NCBI RefSeq assembly: GCF_016595215.1
Contig: NZ_JAENHK010000010.1
Location: forward strand, 1,019,136 to 1,083,135
From: Chryseobacterium paridis
GTDB taxonomy: Bacteria; Bacteroidota; Bacteroidia; Flavobacteriales; Weeksellaceae
Length of the DNA: 64,000 nucleotides
Reading direction: 5' to 3'
The notes under the pieces were generated by a model. The model was not told the DNA's origin. It saw nothing but the letters and a program-made list of their open reading frames with translations, and made no database searches. The position numbers were made by a program, and so were the translations under genes. This document shows positions 53,201-61,094 of the stretch, piece by piece. Each line of letters opens with the position of its first letter. Within the stretch, counting starts at the first letter, position 1.

Positions 53201-54159
53201 CTGTTACTCTGTCTACCAATAATGTTCCTGCTCAGGATGTCACAGATGCTCTATGCAATACATCTACAGGAACAACAATGAGTATCAATCTTCATTCCTA
53301 TGAAGCAAGTATCATTGCTAGCCCGAACAATTATACGTTTGTTTATACAGACAGTGCAGGAAACAACATTCCTAACCCATCCAGTTATCTTATGACGGTG
53401 GGATCAACCGTTATTCATGTAAAAGTGTCTACTGCGGATGGATGTTTTATTGTTATAAGATTAAGCTTAACATTGAATCCAAAACCTAAGATCAGCCTTA
53501 CTGATCAGATTGATTTTTGTCAAGGTAAAAGTATAACATTAGATGCAGGAAGTGGATTCACTTCTTATCTATGGAATACCGGAGCAACTACTCAAACGAT
53601 TATTGTTTCCACTCCTGGAAACTATTCTGTAAAAGTGACCAACAATTTCGGGTGCGAGAATATTGCCAATACACAGGTAAGCTATTCGATTTTAGCAGAA
53701 ATCGTTTCTGTAACTGTTACAAATAATTCGGCAACTATTCTTCTGTCAGCTCCCGGAAATTATGAATATTCATTAGATAATATCAATTGGCAGGATTCTA
53801 ATGTATTCAACAACCTAATTATAGGAGAATATATTGTTTATGTAAGAACGAAATCGGGCTGTATTATTGGGCAAAAGAATTTTTCAATCTTCAACATTCC
53901 TAATACAATCACCCCGAATGGTGATGGAATCAATGATAAATGGAGAATCAAAGGACTCGAGAATTATACAGGAACCGAAGTTGGGGTTTATGACCGAAAA
54001 GGTATTCCGGTATTTAAGGATATTATTAATAAAAAACCATTTGAATGGGATGGTAAGTATAATTCAAATCCATTATCTACAGGAAGTTACTGGTATATTA
54101 TAAAAGTATCTGATGGCAGATTTTACAACGGATGGCTATTGATTAAAAACAGAGAATAA
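50245..54159 (+). CDS. Large surface protein with beta-propeller, Ig/HYR domains and T9SS type B sorting domain
   Basis: The 1304 residues begin with a signal peptide (MRKILLLFSFVTFGFLFSQ) and an NKGQIVDQDGKENAGVKYLYH domain. These are followed by SBBP-like repeats rich in WGTYYG, WATYFGG and WGTYYTG (about 265-690). Then come Ig-like strands (CTSAATVTSNSPVCINSSIQ), an HYR-like domain (DNIAPVPNTANLSDITGDC) and two near-identical ~90-residue repeats with TPLVNGQTYYASQTINGCES and TPLVHGQTYFVTQTINGCES. The last 85 residues (NTITPNGDGINDKW ... DRKGIPVF ... EWDGKYN ... STGSYWYII) are the gliding-type type B C-terminal sorting domain. It is exported by type IX secretion and anchored or released at the cell surface. 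Its role is probably adhesion. Confidence 0.92.
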   Translation: MRKILLLFSFVTFGFLFSQTKALQDNQYYFYENKGQIVDQDGKENAGVKYLYHSAGLNVQLRSNGFSYDIYETKKTPNPNYLQFKRDKYLDPKIYHTEEFLYENLFHRIDIELLNSNKNVSILTEGKSPDYDNYYNIANKAEGITKVHRFKRVVYQNIYSNIDLVFFKPKDVSKPIEYNFIIHPGGKISDIKMKFNGALTLIKDGKLIMNVRFGEVQENIPNSWVLADKNQNINISFKDLGDQTFGFNTPVNSSSKTIIIDPVPTRIWGSYAGGNGEDYGKIKTDSQNTGYLVGSTSSSTNIGTSGVYQQNIAGNFDAFIMKISSNGQKLWGTYYGYNLRDDFEDVDIDENFNVYAGGSVQRGPNNENVVLVKFNSNGDLIFQKEFVSSRIDRVYTVSYNQNHVYIGGDAMSSDFPTVNALQPTKATPLGMTDGILASLNATNGNVEWATYFGGSDSSTSVFQIFSSTNDLEIIAATQSVNIPMVNPFQAVKAGITDGVYLKLLKSGNTIIRSSYYGNAGQDVIRQARIINNILILPGEYSTVAVPMGQPGVWRVNLANNAITKTYFDFQYDYQLNSYPDILGNVFFTGLKTSGQTIDISTPGAYMGMPPQYVSTFLVKYNENDIKQWGTYYTGNGATQLGLVTKDSNDFIYLTGMSSGNTSGIATPGTFQQLPGGGNDIFIAKFKDCTSAATVTSNSPVCINSSIQLNATGGTTYSWTGPNGFTSTQQNPTIPNATAANSGTYICQISGSGGCDGSFTVNVVVGDNIAPVPNTANLSDITGDCHTIISNFPTATDNCAGTITATTTDPLSYSIPGTYVIHWIYNDGHGNTSTQNQNVIVTSPALPTTTNVTQTFCATNQPKISDIQITGQNIKWYDTSGNILPSTTPLVNGQTYYASQTINGCESNKIAIQVVVNTTPKPAANTTQDFCASANPTLANLVVNGTSLVFYSTTGNILPLTTPLVHGQTYFVTQTINGCESEKLAIAVTLSTNNVPAQDVTDALCNTSTGTTMSINLHSYEASIIASPNNYTFVYTDSAGNNIPNPSSYLMTVGSTVIHVKVSTADGCFIVIRLSLTLNPKPKISLTDQIDFCQGKSITLDAGSGFTSYLWNTGATTQTIIVSTPGNYSVKVTNNFGCENIANTQVSYSILAEIVSVTVTNNSATILLSAPGNYEYSLDNINWQDSNVFNNLIIGEYIVYVRTKSGCIIGQKNFSIFNIPNTITPNGDGINDKWRIKGLENYTGTEVGVYDRKGIPVFKDIINKKPFEWDGKYNSNPLSTGSYWYIIKVSDGRFYNGWLLIKNRE

Positions 54160-54190
54160 AAAAACGAGCAGAAATTTCTGCTCGTTTTTT
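54159..54190. terminator. Bidirectional terminator
   Basis: A perfect palindrome, CGAGCAGAAA facing TTTCTGCTCG (54165-54184), with six A before and six T after. It separates convergent genes ending at 54159 and 54190. Confidence 0.9.
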
Positions 54191-55014
54191 TATAATAACT
54201 TAATTTTATCTTCTAAAATATCGATGATCTTATCTTTATAAAGTCCTCCAATCGCTTTCTTGAAATTCTTTTTACTCATCTGAATTTCATCTTTGATCTC
54301 TTCAGGAGAAGATTTGTCTGACAAATATAGAAGTCCATAATTCTCTTCCAATTTAGTAAGGATCTTTTGTTTGAATTCATCAATGTTTTCAAAACCTTCC
54401 GGTTGCAGGGAAACATCTATTTTTCCATCTTCACGAATGGTTTTGATATAACCTGTTTCTTCAGATAGCGGATAGAGTTTTTTGAAAACATCTGAAGCAT
54501 AGATCAGTCCGATATACTTTTTATTGATCACCACATTCCATCCCAACTCACTTTCATTCATCATGATCAAATCTACTTTATCCCCTTTCTGGAATGGCAG
54601 ATTTTCATATTGTGGATTTCTTTTGAATTTTGTCGTTCCCGTAATCAGATCCAGATCCTCATCCACATAAAGATAAACCAAATATCTTTTTGCTTCAATG
54701 ATCTTAGATTTTTGCTGCTTATAAGGGATAAACAAATCTTTAATAATTCCCCAATCCATAAAAGCACCACTTGGTAAGCTTTGAACACTGGTCATTACCG
54801 CAAACTCCCCAACTTCAGCCAATGGAATTTCAGTTGTTGCCTTTAATTTACCATCATCCTGATAAACAAAAACCTCAACCTCATCATCCACTTCTTTATC
54901 TTCCTGAGCGAAAACTTTAGGTAAAAAAGCTTTTTCACCAGATTCATCTGTTAGGATCCATCCTGAGTTATTTTTTTCTGAAATTTTTAAAGTCTGAGTT
55001 CTTCCGAGTTGCAT
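54190..55014 (-). CDS. CvfB-like S1 RNA-binding protein
   Basis: The 274-residue protein has three S1-like OB domains: MQLGRTQTLKISEKNNSGWILTDESGEKAFLPK at the N-terminus, EVGEFAVMTSVQSLPSGAFMDWGIIKDLFIPYKQQ in the middle and KGDKVDLIMMNESELGWNVVINKKYIGLIY, then a C-terminal winged helix (MSKKNFKKAIGGLYKDKII). This matches the conserved virulence factor B family, which binds RNA and affects gene expression in Staphylococcus. No neighbouring gene is linked to it. Length is usual. Confidence 0.92.
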   Translation of the reverse strand: MQLGRTQTLKISEKNNSGWILTDESGEKAFLPKVFAQEDKEVDDEVEVFVYQDDGKLKATTEIPLAEVGEFAVMTSVQSLPSGAFMDWGIIKDLFIPYKQQKSKIIEAKRYLVYLYVDEDLDLITGTTKFKRNPQYENLPFQKGDKVDLIMMNESELGWNVVINKKYIGLIYASDVFKKLYPLSEETGYIKTIREDGKIDVSLQPEGFENIDEFKQKILTKLEENYGLLYLSDKSSPEEIKDEIQMSKKNFKKAIGGLYKDKIIDILEDKIKLL

Positions 55015-55129
55015 TAATGATCAAATTAGTCTGCAAAGGTACGGAAATATAAAATGACTCATCGATAAATAATTTCTTCCACATCTGTTTTCTAAATAAA
55101 GAAACCTAATTTTCTTTACATAAAACCAT

Positions 55130-55137
55130 TACATTTG
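55130..55137 (+). promoter_or_regulatory. -7 box for the 55160 gene
   Basis: TACATTTG matches TAnnTTTG exactly and ends 22 bases before the ATG, giving a leader of about 16 bases. The -33 side is weak (TTTC in place of TTTG). Confidence 0.5.
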
Positions 55138-55159
55138 ACTGACACTAAACCTCGAAAAT

Positions 55160-55615
55160 ATGAAATCATATTATTTCTTACTTTTCTTATTTTCTTTTAT
55201 ACCAGCACAATCACAAGTGCTTGATAAAATGGCATTCAGTACAGCCTATCGCTACACAGGAAGAAATGTGATACAGGGCGGACTATCATATAAAACAAAT
55301 AAGTCAACAGCTCAGTCATTGGTTGTCGGAGCATCTGTATTATATACTTCTGTAGAAGGCCAGACCAAATTTTTACCTGAAGCTAGTATATACTACACGA
55401 ATATGATGGGACAACTATTTGGGGCTTCTTTCAATCCATATTCTGTAGAGCCAAGGATAGGTCTTTCACTTTTTAATTTCATGAGCATCAATACGGGTTA
55501 TGCATTACCTATTCGCAAAGAAAAATACTTCAAAGGGATTACTTTTGGAGTACAATTTAATATTGCTCCGGTAAAATCATCTCAATTTTACGAAAATATG
55601 AGATTGATGCAATAA
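55160..55615 (+). CDS. Secreted or outer-membrane protein of unknown function
   Basis: The 151 residues begin with a signal peptide (MKSYYFLLFLFSFIPAQSQ). The remainder consists of alternating hydrophobic strands (STAQSLVVGASVLYTS, GQLFGASFNPYSVEPRIGLSL, GITFGVQFNIAP) suggesting a small beta-barrel or autotransporter-like porin in the outer membrane. No named family. It has its own promoter and is convergent with the DUF4476 gene over a short terminator. Confidence 0.75.
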   Translation: MKSYYFLLFLFSFIPAQSQVLDKMAFSTAYRYTGRNVIQGGLSYKTNKSTAQSLVVGASVLYTSVEGQTKFLPEASIYYTNMMGQLFGASFNPYSVEPRIGLSLFNFMSINTGYALPIRKEKYFKGITFGVQFNIAPVKSSQFYENMRLMQ

Positions 55616-55642
55616 AAAAAGAAGCAAAAATGCTTCTCTTTT
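55614..55642. terminator. Bidirectional terminator
   Basis: AGAAGCA and TGCTTCT pair around three bases, with A and T runs on each side, between convergent genes ending at 55615 and 55643. Confidence 0.75.
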
Positions 55643-56521
55643 TTATCTGGACTTTGATATAAAATTCATTAATTCTCTTTTACTGCTTTCAAAATCAAAA
55701 GCATCATACACAATAAAGTACTTTTCTCTATCCGCACATTTGCTGTATAATGATTTTGCCAGGCTTAGTTTATTTTTATCAAAACTAAGAGATTTCACAA
55801 GACTACCGATTTGTTGGGATGTAAATGCAGTCGTTCGGGTTTGTTGGTTAATAAAAGACAATTTATCCTCATCAAAACTTGCATTTTTCTTAAGCATTTC
55901 AAAAAACTGATTAAATGTATCCGTATTCATTATATTAAAGTTACTCCCCATTCCGGAGTTATCCCAATCACTGCTATGATTTCCATAAGGATCATTCCAT
56001 ACATCGTTCCAGTCATTAAAACCGTAAGACTGACTTTTAACAGGATAAGAATCTAGTAAATACAAACCATAATCCGTAAAAAAATCTAATACTAACCTAT
56101 TATTATTTCGAACCATTAAAGTCGTTCTGTAAATTAGAAATCCATTATCATAAATAGAAATGGGAATTCTGCCTGATTGCAAATCAAAAAAACGATATTT
56201 CCCTGAGCCATTTGAGATCATCTGATCCCCAACTTCAACAGCAAAATAACCTTGTTCCGGAATCCTTAGAAAAACTTCAGCGTAGCCATAATTCTGATTC
56301 CACCGATAATCAGGAGTTCTAAAGCCGTTATTTTGATTATTCGGATTTCTAAATCCGGAATTATTTCGGCTGCTATTTTTATTATCGAAGTTGGGTATTT
56401 TGGCAGATTGCATTTCAGTCTTTGAAGCTTCATTTTTTAAGAGTTCACCTGCTTTTCCCGCTTCCTGACCAAAAGAATAAATTGCAGTGAATAGTGCTAA
56501 ACCAATAAATATATTTTTCAT
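55643..56521 (-). CDS. Secreted DUF4476-domain protein
   Basis: The 292 residues have a signal peptide (MKNIFIGLALFTAIYSFG), an Asn-rich low-complexity segment with NNSGFRNPNNQNNGFRTPD, and a beta-rich middle (AEVFLRIPEQGYFAVEVGDQ). The C-terminal DUF4476 domain (about 195-292) reads FEMLKKNASFDEDKLSFINQ and ...LYSKCADREKYFIVYDAFDFESSKREL. DUF4476 proteins are common in Bacteroidota and of unknown function. It is the last gene before a terminator shared with 55160. Confidence 0.85.
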   Translation of the reverse strand: MKNIFIGLALFTAIYSFGQEAGKAGELLKNEASKTEMQSAKIPNFDNKNSSRNNSGFRNPNNQNNGFRTPDYRWNQNYGYAEVFLRIPEQGYFAVEVGDQMISNGSGKYRFFDLQSGRIPISIYDNGFLIYRTTLMVRNNNRLVLDFFTDYGLYLLDSYPVKSQSYGFNDWNDVWNDPYGNHSSDWDNSGMGSNFNIMNTDTFNQFFEMLKKNASFDEDKLSFINQQTRTTAFTSQQIGSLVKSLSFDKNKLSLAKSLYSKCADREKYFIVYDAFDFESSKRELMNFISKSR

Positions 56522-56560
56522 TTATTTTACTTTTATATGTCCATCTCTATTTCTATGCCA

Positions 56561-56597
56561 AAAAAAAGAGAAACCAATTTTTGGTTTCTCTTTTTTT
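56561..56597 (-). terminator. Terminator after lpdA
   Basis: AGAGAAACCAA and TTGGTTTCTCT pair around three bases, flanked by runs of seven A and seven T. It lies 36 bases past the lpdA stop. Confidence 0.9.
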
Positions 56598-56632
56598 ATT
56601 AATCTTGAAATTTTTAAATCTTTCAATAAATC

Positions 56633-58036
56633 CTATATGTGAATAGGTCTTTTTCCTGTAGCATCCAATGCAGCTTCTTTAATAGCTTCAGCATACGTTG
56701 GGTGAGCATGAGAACTTCTTGCAACATCTTCAGCACTTGCACGGAACTCCATTGCAATTACACCTTCAGCAATTAAATCTGCTGCTCTTGCTCCGATGAT
56801 ATGCATTCCTAAGATCTCATCTGTTTTTTCATCAGCAATGATTTTAACCAAACCATCAATATCACCACTTGCACGGCTTCTTCCTAAAGCTCTCATTGGG
56901 AAAGATCCTACTTTAATAGCAACACCTTCTTCTTTTAATTGCTCCTCAGTTTTACCAACTCCGGCAACTTCAGGCCATGTATACACAACACCTGGAATCA
57001 GGTTATAATTGATATGAGGCTTTTGACCTGCTAATATTTCAGCAACTAAAGTTCCTTCTTCACTAGCTTTGTGAGCAAGCATTGCTCCTTTAATTACATC
57101 TCCAATTGCATAGATATTAGAAACGTTAGTTTGTAAATGATCGTTTGTTTTTACTCTTCCTCTCTCATCAAGTTCAACACCTGCTTTTTCAAGACCAAGA
57201 CCTTCTGTATAAGGTTTTCTACCTACAGAAACTAAACAATAATCTCCTTCTATAACTACCTCCTCTCCTTTTTTATCTTTTGCAGTTACTTTTACAGTAT
57301 CTCCATTTCTTTCTACTGCAGAAACAGCTGTAGAAAGCATAAACTTCATACCTTGTTTTTTAAGAACTTTAGTCAATTCTTTACTTAAAGCACCATCCAT
57401 TCCAGGAATGATCTTATCCATAAACTCAACTACTGTTACCTGAGCTCCTAATCTTAAGTATACAGAACCTAATTCAAGTCCGATTACACCACCACCGATT
57501 ACTACTAAATGCTTAGGGATTTCTTTAAGACTCAATGCCTCAGTAGAAGTGATTACTCTTTCTTTATCCAGAGTGATAAAAGGAAGTGAAGATGGCTTAG
57601 AACCCGTTGCAATGATTGTATATTTTGATTCGATAGTTTCAGAAGAACCGTCGTTTTTAGTTATTTTGATCTGAGTAGCAGATTCGAAACTTCCAAGACC
57701 TTCAAAAACTGTAATTTTGTTTTTGTCCATCAAGAACTGGATTCCTTTAGTAGTTTGATCTACCACTTCGTTTTTACGCTCAACCATTCTTGCGATATCC
57801 GCCTGCGGCTCATTGATAATGATTCCGTGACCTGCAAAATTATGTTTTGCATTTTCAAAATGCTCTGAACTATCTAAAAGTGCTTTAGAAGGAATACATC
57901 CAACGTTAAGACAAGTTCCGCCTAAAGTTGAATATTTTTCAATAATTGCTGTTTTGAAGCCTAATTGTGCAGCACGAATTGCAGCAACATAACCACCAGG
58001 ACCAGAACCGATTACGGTAACATCGAATTGACTCAT
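56633..58036 (-). CDS. lpdA: Dihydrolipoyl dehydrogenase
   Basis: The E3 component reoxidises dihydrolipoamide in pyruvate and 2-oxoglutarate dehydrogenase complexes. The 467 residues have an FAD loop (VIGSGPGGYVAAI, 8-20), redox disulfide Cys42/Cys47 in GGTCLNVGCIPSK, NAD loop VVIGGGVIGLELG and the C-terminal dyad His445/Glu450 in SSHAHPTYAEAIKEAAL. Length is normal. It is a single-gene unit with a good upstream promoter and no other complex genes nearby, so E1 and E2 are elsewhere. Confidence 0.96.
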   Translation of the reverse strand: MSQFDVTVIGSGPGGYVAAIRAAQLGFKTAIIEKYSTLGGTCLNVGCIPSKALLDSSEHFENAKHNFAGHGIIINEPQADIARMVERKNEVVDQTTKGIQFLMDKNKITVFEGLGSFESATQIKITKNDGSSETIESKYTIIATGSKPSSLPFITLDKERVITSTEALSLKEIPKHLVVIGGGVIGLELGSVYLRLGAQVTVVEFMDKIIPGMDGALSKELTKVLKKQGMKFMLSTAVSAVERNGDTVKVTAKDKKGEEVVIEGDYCLVSVGRKPYTEGLGLEKAGVELDERGRVKTNDHLQTNVSNIYAIGDVIKGAMLAHKASEEGTLVAEILAGQKPHINYNLIPGVVYTWPEVAGVGKTEEQLKEEGVAIKVGSFPMRALGRSRASGDIDGLVKIIADEKTDEILGMHIIGARAADLIAEGVIAMEFRASAEDVARSSHAHPTYAEAIKEAALDATGKRPIHI

Positions 58037-58078
58037 GTTATTTTATGAATTTGTTATTATTATCTATCTTAAGTCTTA

Positions 58079-58109
58079 CAAATTTAATGATAAATTACCA
58101 AGCACCAAA
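58079..58109 (-). promoter_or_regulatory. Promoter of lpdA
   Basis: Minus-strand TTTG (58106-58109), 19 bases, then TAAATTTG (58079-58086): an exact match to TTTG-N19-TAnnTTTG, the best in the window. The ATG is 43 bases further on. Confidence 0.65.
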
Positions 58110-58162
58110 GTGAGTTTTATCAATTTTGAAATCAAAAAAATTTAAATACTTTACCGTGGTTA

Positions 58163-58510
58163 TCAATCTAGCTTTAAGCTCCCTTTACCAATAGTTCCTG
58201 TGCTTTCAAAAAACGAACCTCCATAAACGTACCAGTCAAGACTTTCAAGGTATTCTACAGCATTTTCCGGGGTTATTTGTGAACGGTCTTTTTTGGAAAC
58301 AATTCCTTTGTACCATCTTCCTGATTTTGAATAATGCTCATATTCAACAAAATAGTGAATCCATATTCTTTGACATAACTTGCACTGTTGAATTGTTACC
58401 TCTCCATATCTTCCGTTAGTATGATCTATACCTAGTTCTGAACTTCTATAATCAGTATAATTGTGGTCAGGTTTTTCACAAACGCACCCTATTTTAGGAA
58501 TCATTTTCAT
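58163..58510 (-). CDS. Small zinc-binding protein of unknown function
   Basis: The 115-residue protein has two Cys pairs, GCVCEKP (Cys9, Cys11) and QQCKLCQRIW (near 43-46), which could bind one zinc. A conserved-looking aromatic C-terminus follows (YLESLDWYVYGGSFF, ending in FESTGTIGKG). No named family. ATG at 58510 starts MKMIPKIGCVCEK. It is in the same direction as lpdA but 126 bases ahead of it, with the lpdA promoter between, so they are separate units. Confidence 0.65.
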   Translation of the reverse strand: MKMIPKIGCVCEKPDHNYTDYRSSELGIDHTNGRYGEVTIQQCKLCQRIWIHYFVEYEHYSKSGRWYKGIVSKKDRSQITPENAVEYLESLDWYVYGGSFFESTGTIGKGSLKLD

Positions 58511-58919
58511 TTTGTTCTTGTTTGAAGCTCAAAAATAATAAAATCGATTCAACCTGAAAGTACCATCAGAAGTATATTATCATAAGAAATCTATTTTTTT
58601 ATACCCAAAAGTAATCATTAAGTCTAATATTCTGAAGGAACAAATATTGCAGCAAAGCCACTAAATAAACTATCTGAATATGTTGTTATCTCTTTTTCTT
58701 CTGCAATAATTACACTATTTTCACCCTACTTTCTTTCTTCAGACGGATATAAATTTTAATATTAAAAAATATCATTATCAACGTCATCAAAAAAGATAAT
58801 AATCTGAAGAAACATTTTTCTTTTTGGAAAGTAGTAATGCTACACACATTAATGCAGTAACAATCACCGAAAAAGCAATGCTTACTAATATCATATCCCT
58901 CGCAAGATCATTTTCCCAC
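58511..58919 (-). other. Gene-poor stretch with short coding-like remnants
   Basis: No full gene is seen. On the minus strand a frame ending about 58627 reads ...EEKEITTYSDSLFSGFAA... followed by IFVPSEY and a stop. It has no start codon and a stop just upstream, so it may be a gene remnant. Another frame at 58787-58894 (ATG to TGA, 35 residues) reads MILVSIAFSVIVTALMCVALLL plus a basic tail, a possible single-helix membrane peptide. Both are weak. No repeat or hairpin stands out. Confidence 0.3.
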
Positions 58920-59321
58920 CTATTTTTTCAAGAATTGTATATTTTCTTCATTTCCCTCTTTCAAATAGACTGCAGTAAAAATGAGAGGTTTTTCTGTTGA
59001 TGCATTATCAAAATGAAGGATTTTCACATTTTTTGGTTCATAAAATGCATCCCCTTCATGAAGTATAATTTTCTGTTGTCCATCAATCTGGAAAACAGCC
59101 TCACCCGAATTTATGATTCCAAGCACAGGACAAGGATGAAGATGTTCCGGGGCAGTCTGTCCTGCAACAAATTTGATTTCCTGAATTTCTGTAGATGTAA
59201 TATTTTGATTAATGGCTGTCTTTAACAATACCTTCCTGGAGATTTGATTTTGCTGAGCCATAATCGTAACTGAGCTCAGCATCGAAATAGCTATTGTGGC
59301 TGATTTAATTATATTGTTCAT
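58920..59321 (-). CDS. Secreted cupin-domain protein
   Basis: The 133-residue protein has a signal peptide (ATIAISMLSSVTIMAQQ) and a single cupin barrel: EIKFVAGQTAPEHLHPCPVLGIINSGEAVF, with motif 1 His residues, then LHEGDAFYEPKNVKILHFDNAS, motif 2. The metal-binding His set is partly present (His at HLHP; the second motif has one His). Function of such exported cupins is unknown. It precedes a glycosyltransferase gene by 54 bases in the other order (GT gene is downstream, same strand), so they may share a transcript. Confidence 0.82.
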   Translation of the reverse strand: MNNIIKSATIAISMLSSVTIMAQQNQISRKVLLKTAINQNITSTEIQEIKFVAGQTAPEHLHPCPVLGIINSGEAVFQIDGQQKIILHEGDAFYEPKNVKILHFDNASTEKPLIFTAVYLKEGNEENIQFLKK

Positions 59322-59374
59322 TCTTACCTTTTTTTCCTAAGAGTTGAATATCCAGCTTCGTCAAACCATATTTC

Positions 59375-60460
59375 TTATGAAGTCCGAACCAAATCCAAAA
59401 GAAGTTTTTCATATTTATCCAAAATAAGATTTTTAGAAAACCTGGATTTAATAGAATTTTTAATAGCTTCTTTATCATAAGTTTGATGAAGAATACTCAA
59501 AATTTTCTGGGAGAAATCTTCATGATTATTAATATCTGAAACTTCCCCGTTAATCTGATGCTGTATGATTTCATTAATTCCTCCCGGACAGTTATTGGCT
59601 AATGCATAAGTTCCGCAAGCACCTGCTTCCAATAATACATTAGGAAACCCTTCATATCTTGAAGAAAGTATGAAAAGATCAGCGTATTTTAAAAACTGAT
59701 AAGGATTTTCCTGTCTTCCATGAAAGAAAACATGTTTCAATCCCAGGAAATCTTTCATTTGATGCAAGATTTCTCTGTCTTTACCATCACCCAAAATATG
59801 CAATAATATATTCTCGTTCTTCAGCCTAGAAAAGACTTTTAGCAAATTATCAAATCCTTTTCTCGAAGACAGATTACCTATTGCTACAACGTTTTTATAA
59901 TTATATTTAAAACATTCCGGCTTTGTAGAACTGATCAGTTTCCGATCTATAAAATCAAAATCTACCGGGTTGTTTATTTTTACAATTTTGTTTGGTTTTA
60001 TATTGAAATTCTTTGTAAGATCCTTCATCATATCATCACTTTGTGCGATAATCTGCTGATAGTTGTTATAGAAATTATAAAAAAACCTGATTTCTTTTCG
60101 GGTAACATGCTCGCTCACTACATTGGTCTCTCTGGCAATAAATTTAGTTTTAGGAAACAGCTTTATAAATAACGATAAATAAGCATTCACTTCTCCAAAC
60201 CCTGAAAACACAATATCCGGTTTTCTGCGATAGATTTCCGATAGAATAGGCTTTAATGAATGTCTGATTCTTTCTGTATTGACATCAATAATTTCAACGT
60301 CTTCTTCAAGGAATTCAAGATATCCGCCTTGCTTACGTAAGAGCAAAATCTTAGGCTCAAAACGATCCCGCGAAAGATGATTTGCAATGGTGGTAATAAT
60401 CCTTTCTGCACCTCCGGTTTCTAAGTCCGGCAGAATAAATATAACAGAAATCTTTTTCAT
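59375..60460 (-). CDS. Glycosyltransferase, GT4 family
   Basis: The 361-residue GT-B enzyme has an N-terminal half starting ISVIFILPDLETGGAERIITTIANHL and a C-terminal donor site: IGNLSSRKGFDNLLKVFS, HILGDGKDREIL, FILSSRYEGFPNVLLEAGACGTYAL. The E-x(7)-E type Glu residues of GT4 are visible. It should add a sugar from a nucleotide-sugar donor during cell-surface glycan or LPS synthesis. It is not in a polysaccharide cluster here, so the acceptor is unknown. Adjacent genes do not help. Confidence 0.9.
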   Translation of the reverse strand: MKKISVIFILPDLETGGAERIITTIANHLSRDRFEPKILLLRKQGGYLEFLEEDVEIIDVNTERIRHSLKPILSEIYRRKPDIVFSGFGEVNAYLSLFIKLFPKTKFIARETNVVSEHVTRKEIRFFYNFYNNYQQIIAQSDDMMKDLTKNFNIKPNKIVKINNPVDFDFIDRKLISSTKPECFKYNYKNVVAIGNLSSRKGFDNLLKVFSRLKNENILLHILGDGKDREILHQMKDFLGLKHVFFHGRQENPYQFLKYADLFILSSRYEGFPNVLLEAGACGTYALANNCPGGINEIIQHQINGEVSDINNHEDFSQKILSILHQTYDKEAIKNSIKSRFSKNLILDKYEKLLLDLVRTS

Positions 60461-60563
60461 CAGTTAAAGTTACTAAAAAGTTTAGTTACAACTTAAATAT
60501 TCCATTTATCCTTACGAATAGTCGGAAACTGATTACTATATAATAAACAACAAGTTGAGAGTT

Positions 60564-61013
60564 TTAAAAATAATTTTCAAAGAAAAAACCAGAACCAGGA
60601 ATTGAATCTAATTTAGATTTAATTTCCGGATGAGCTGAAATCCATTTCTGTAATTCTGAATTACTTTTTATACTATCATTTACAGGAATACTTACATATA
60701 GAGCATTATTATGAATATTTGTTTTTAAATATAATACTAAAAATCTTTTACCTATATTTTGGGGAGCTTCAGAAAAAGATAAGTCTCCATCACTTCGTCC
60801 TTTATACTCTTTATTACCAATCTTAAATAAATATAAATTGTAATAGCCTGTTGCTCTTCCATATTCTTTGATTCCATATATTTCCCCTATGGCATATTCC
60901 CCATTTCTTTTATAATTTTTTTTGAAATCCTGTCTTACAAAATAGTCATAACAAATTATACCTATCATGAAAAAAAACAAAAGTACAAGGTAGTTTTTCT
61001 TTAAAAACTCCAT
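60564..61013 (-). CDS. Membrane-anchored protein of unknown function
   Basis: These 149 residues have one N-terminal membrane helix (NYLVLLFFFMIGIICYDYF) and a soluble domain with GEYAIGEIYGIKEYGRATGYYNLYLFKIG. The alternating strands resemble DUF3592-like small domains. It is followed by an Asn/Ser/Pro-rich tail. No named family. It lies between the glycosyltransferase and recQ genes in the same direction, separated by about 80-100 bases on each side, so it is probably an independent gene. Confidence 0.65.
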   Translation of the reverse strand: MEFLKKNYLVLLFFFMIGIICYDYFVRQDFKKNYKRNGEYAIGEIYGIKEYGRATGYYNLYLFKIGNKEYKGRSDGDLSFSEAPQNIGKRFLVLYLKTNIHNNALYVSIPVNDSIKSNSELQKWISAHPEIKSKLDSIPGSGFFFENYF

Positions 61014-61044
61014 TTAATATAAATTATTATCCTTCACTAAATTA

Positions 61045-61081
61045 CGATAAAAAAGCTCTTCAAATGAAGAGCTTTTTTATT
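61045..61081 (-). terminator. Terminator after recQ
   Basis: AAAGCTCTTC and GAAGAGCTTT pair around four bases, flanked by runs of A and T, about 15-45 bases past the recQ stop at 61095. Confidence 0.9.
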
Positions 61082-61094
61082 TTTTATATTGATC

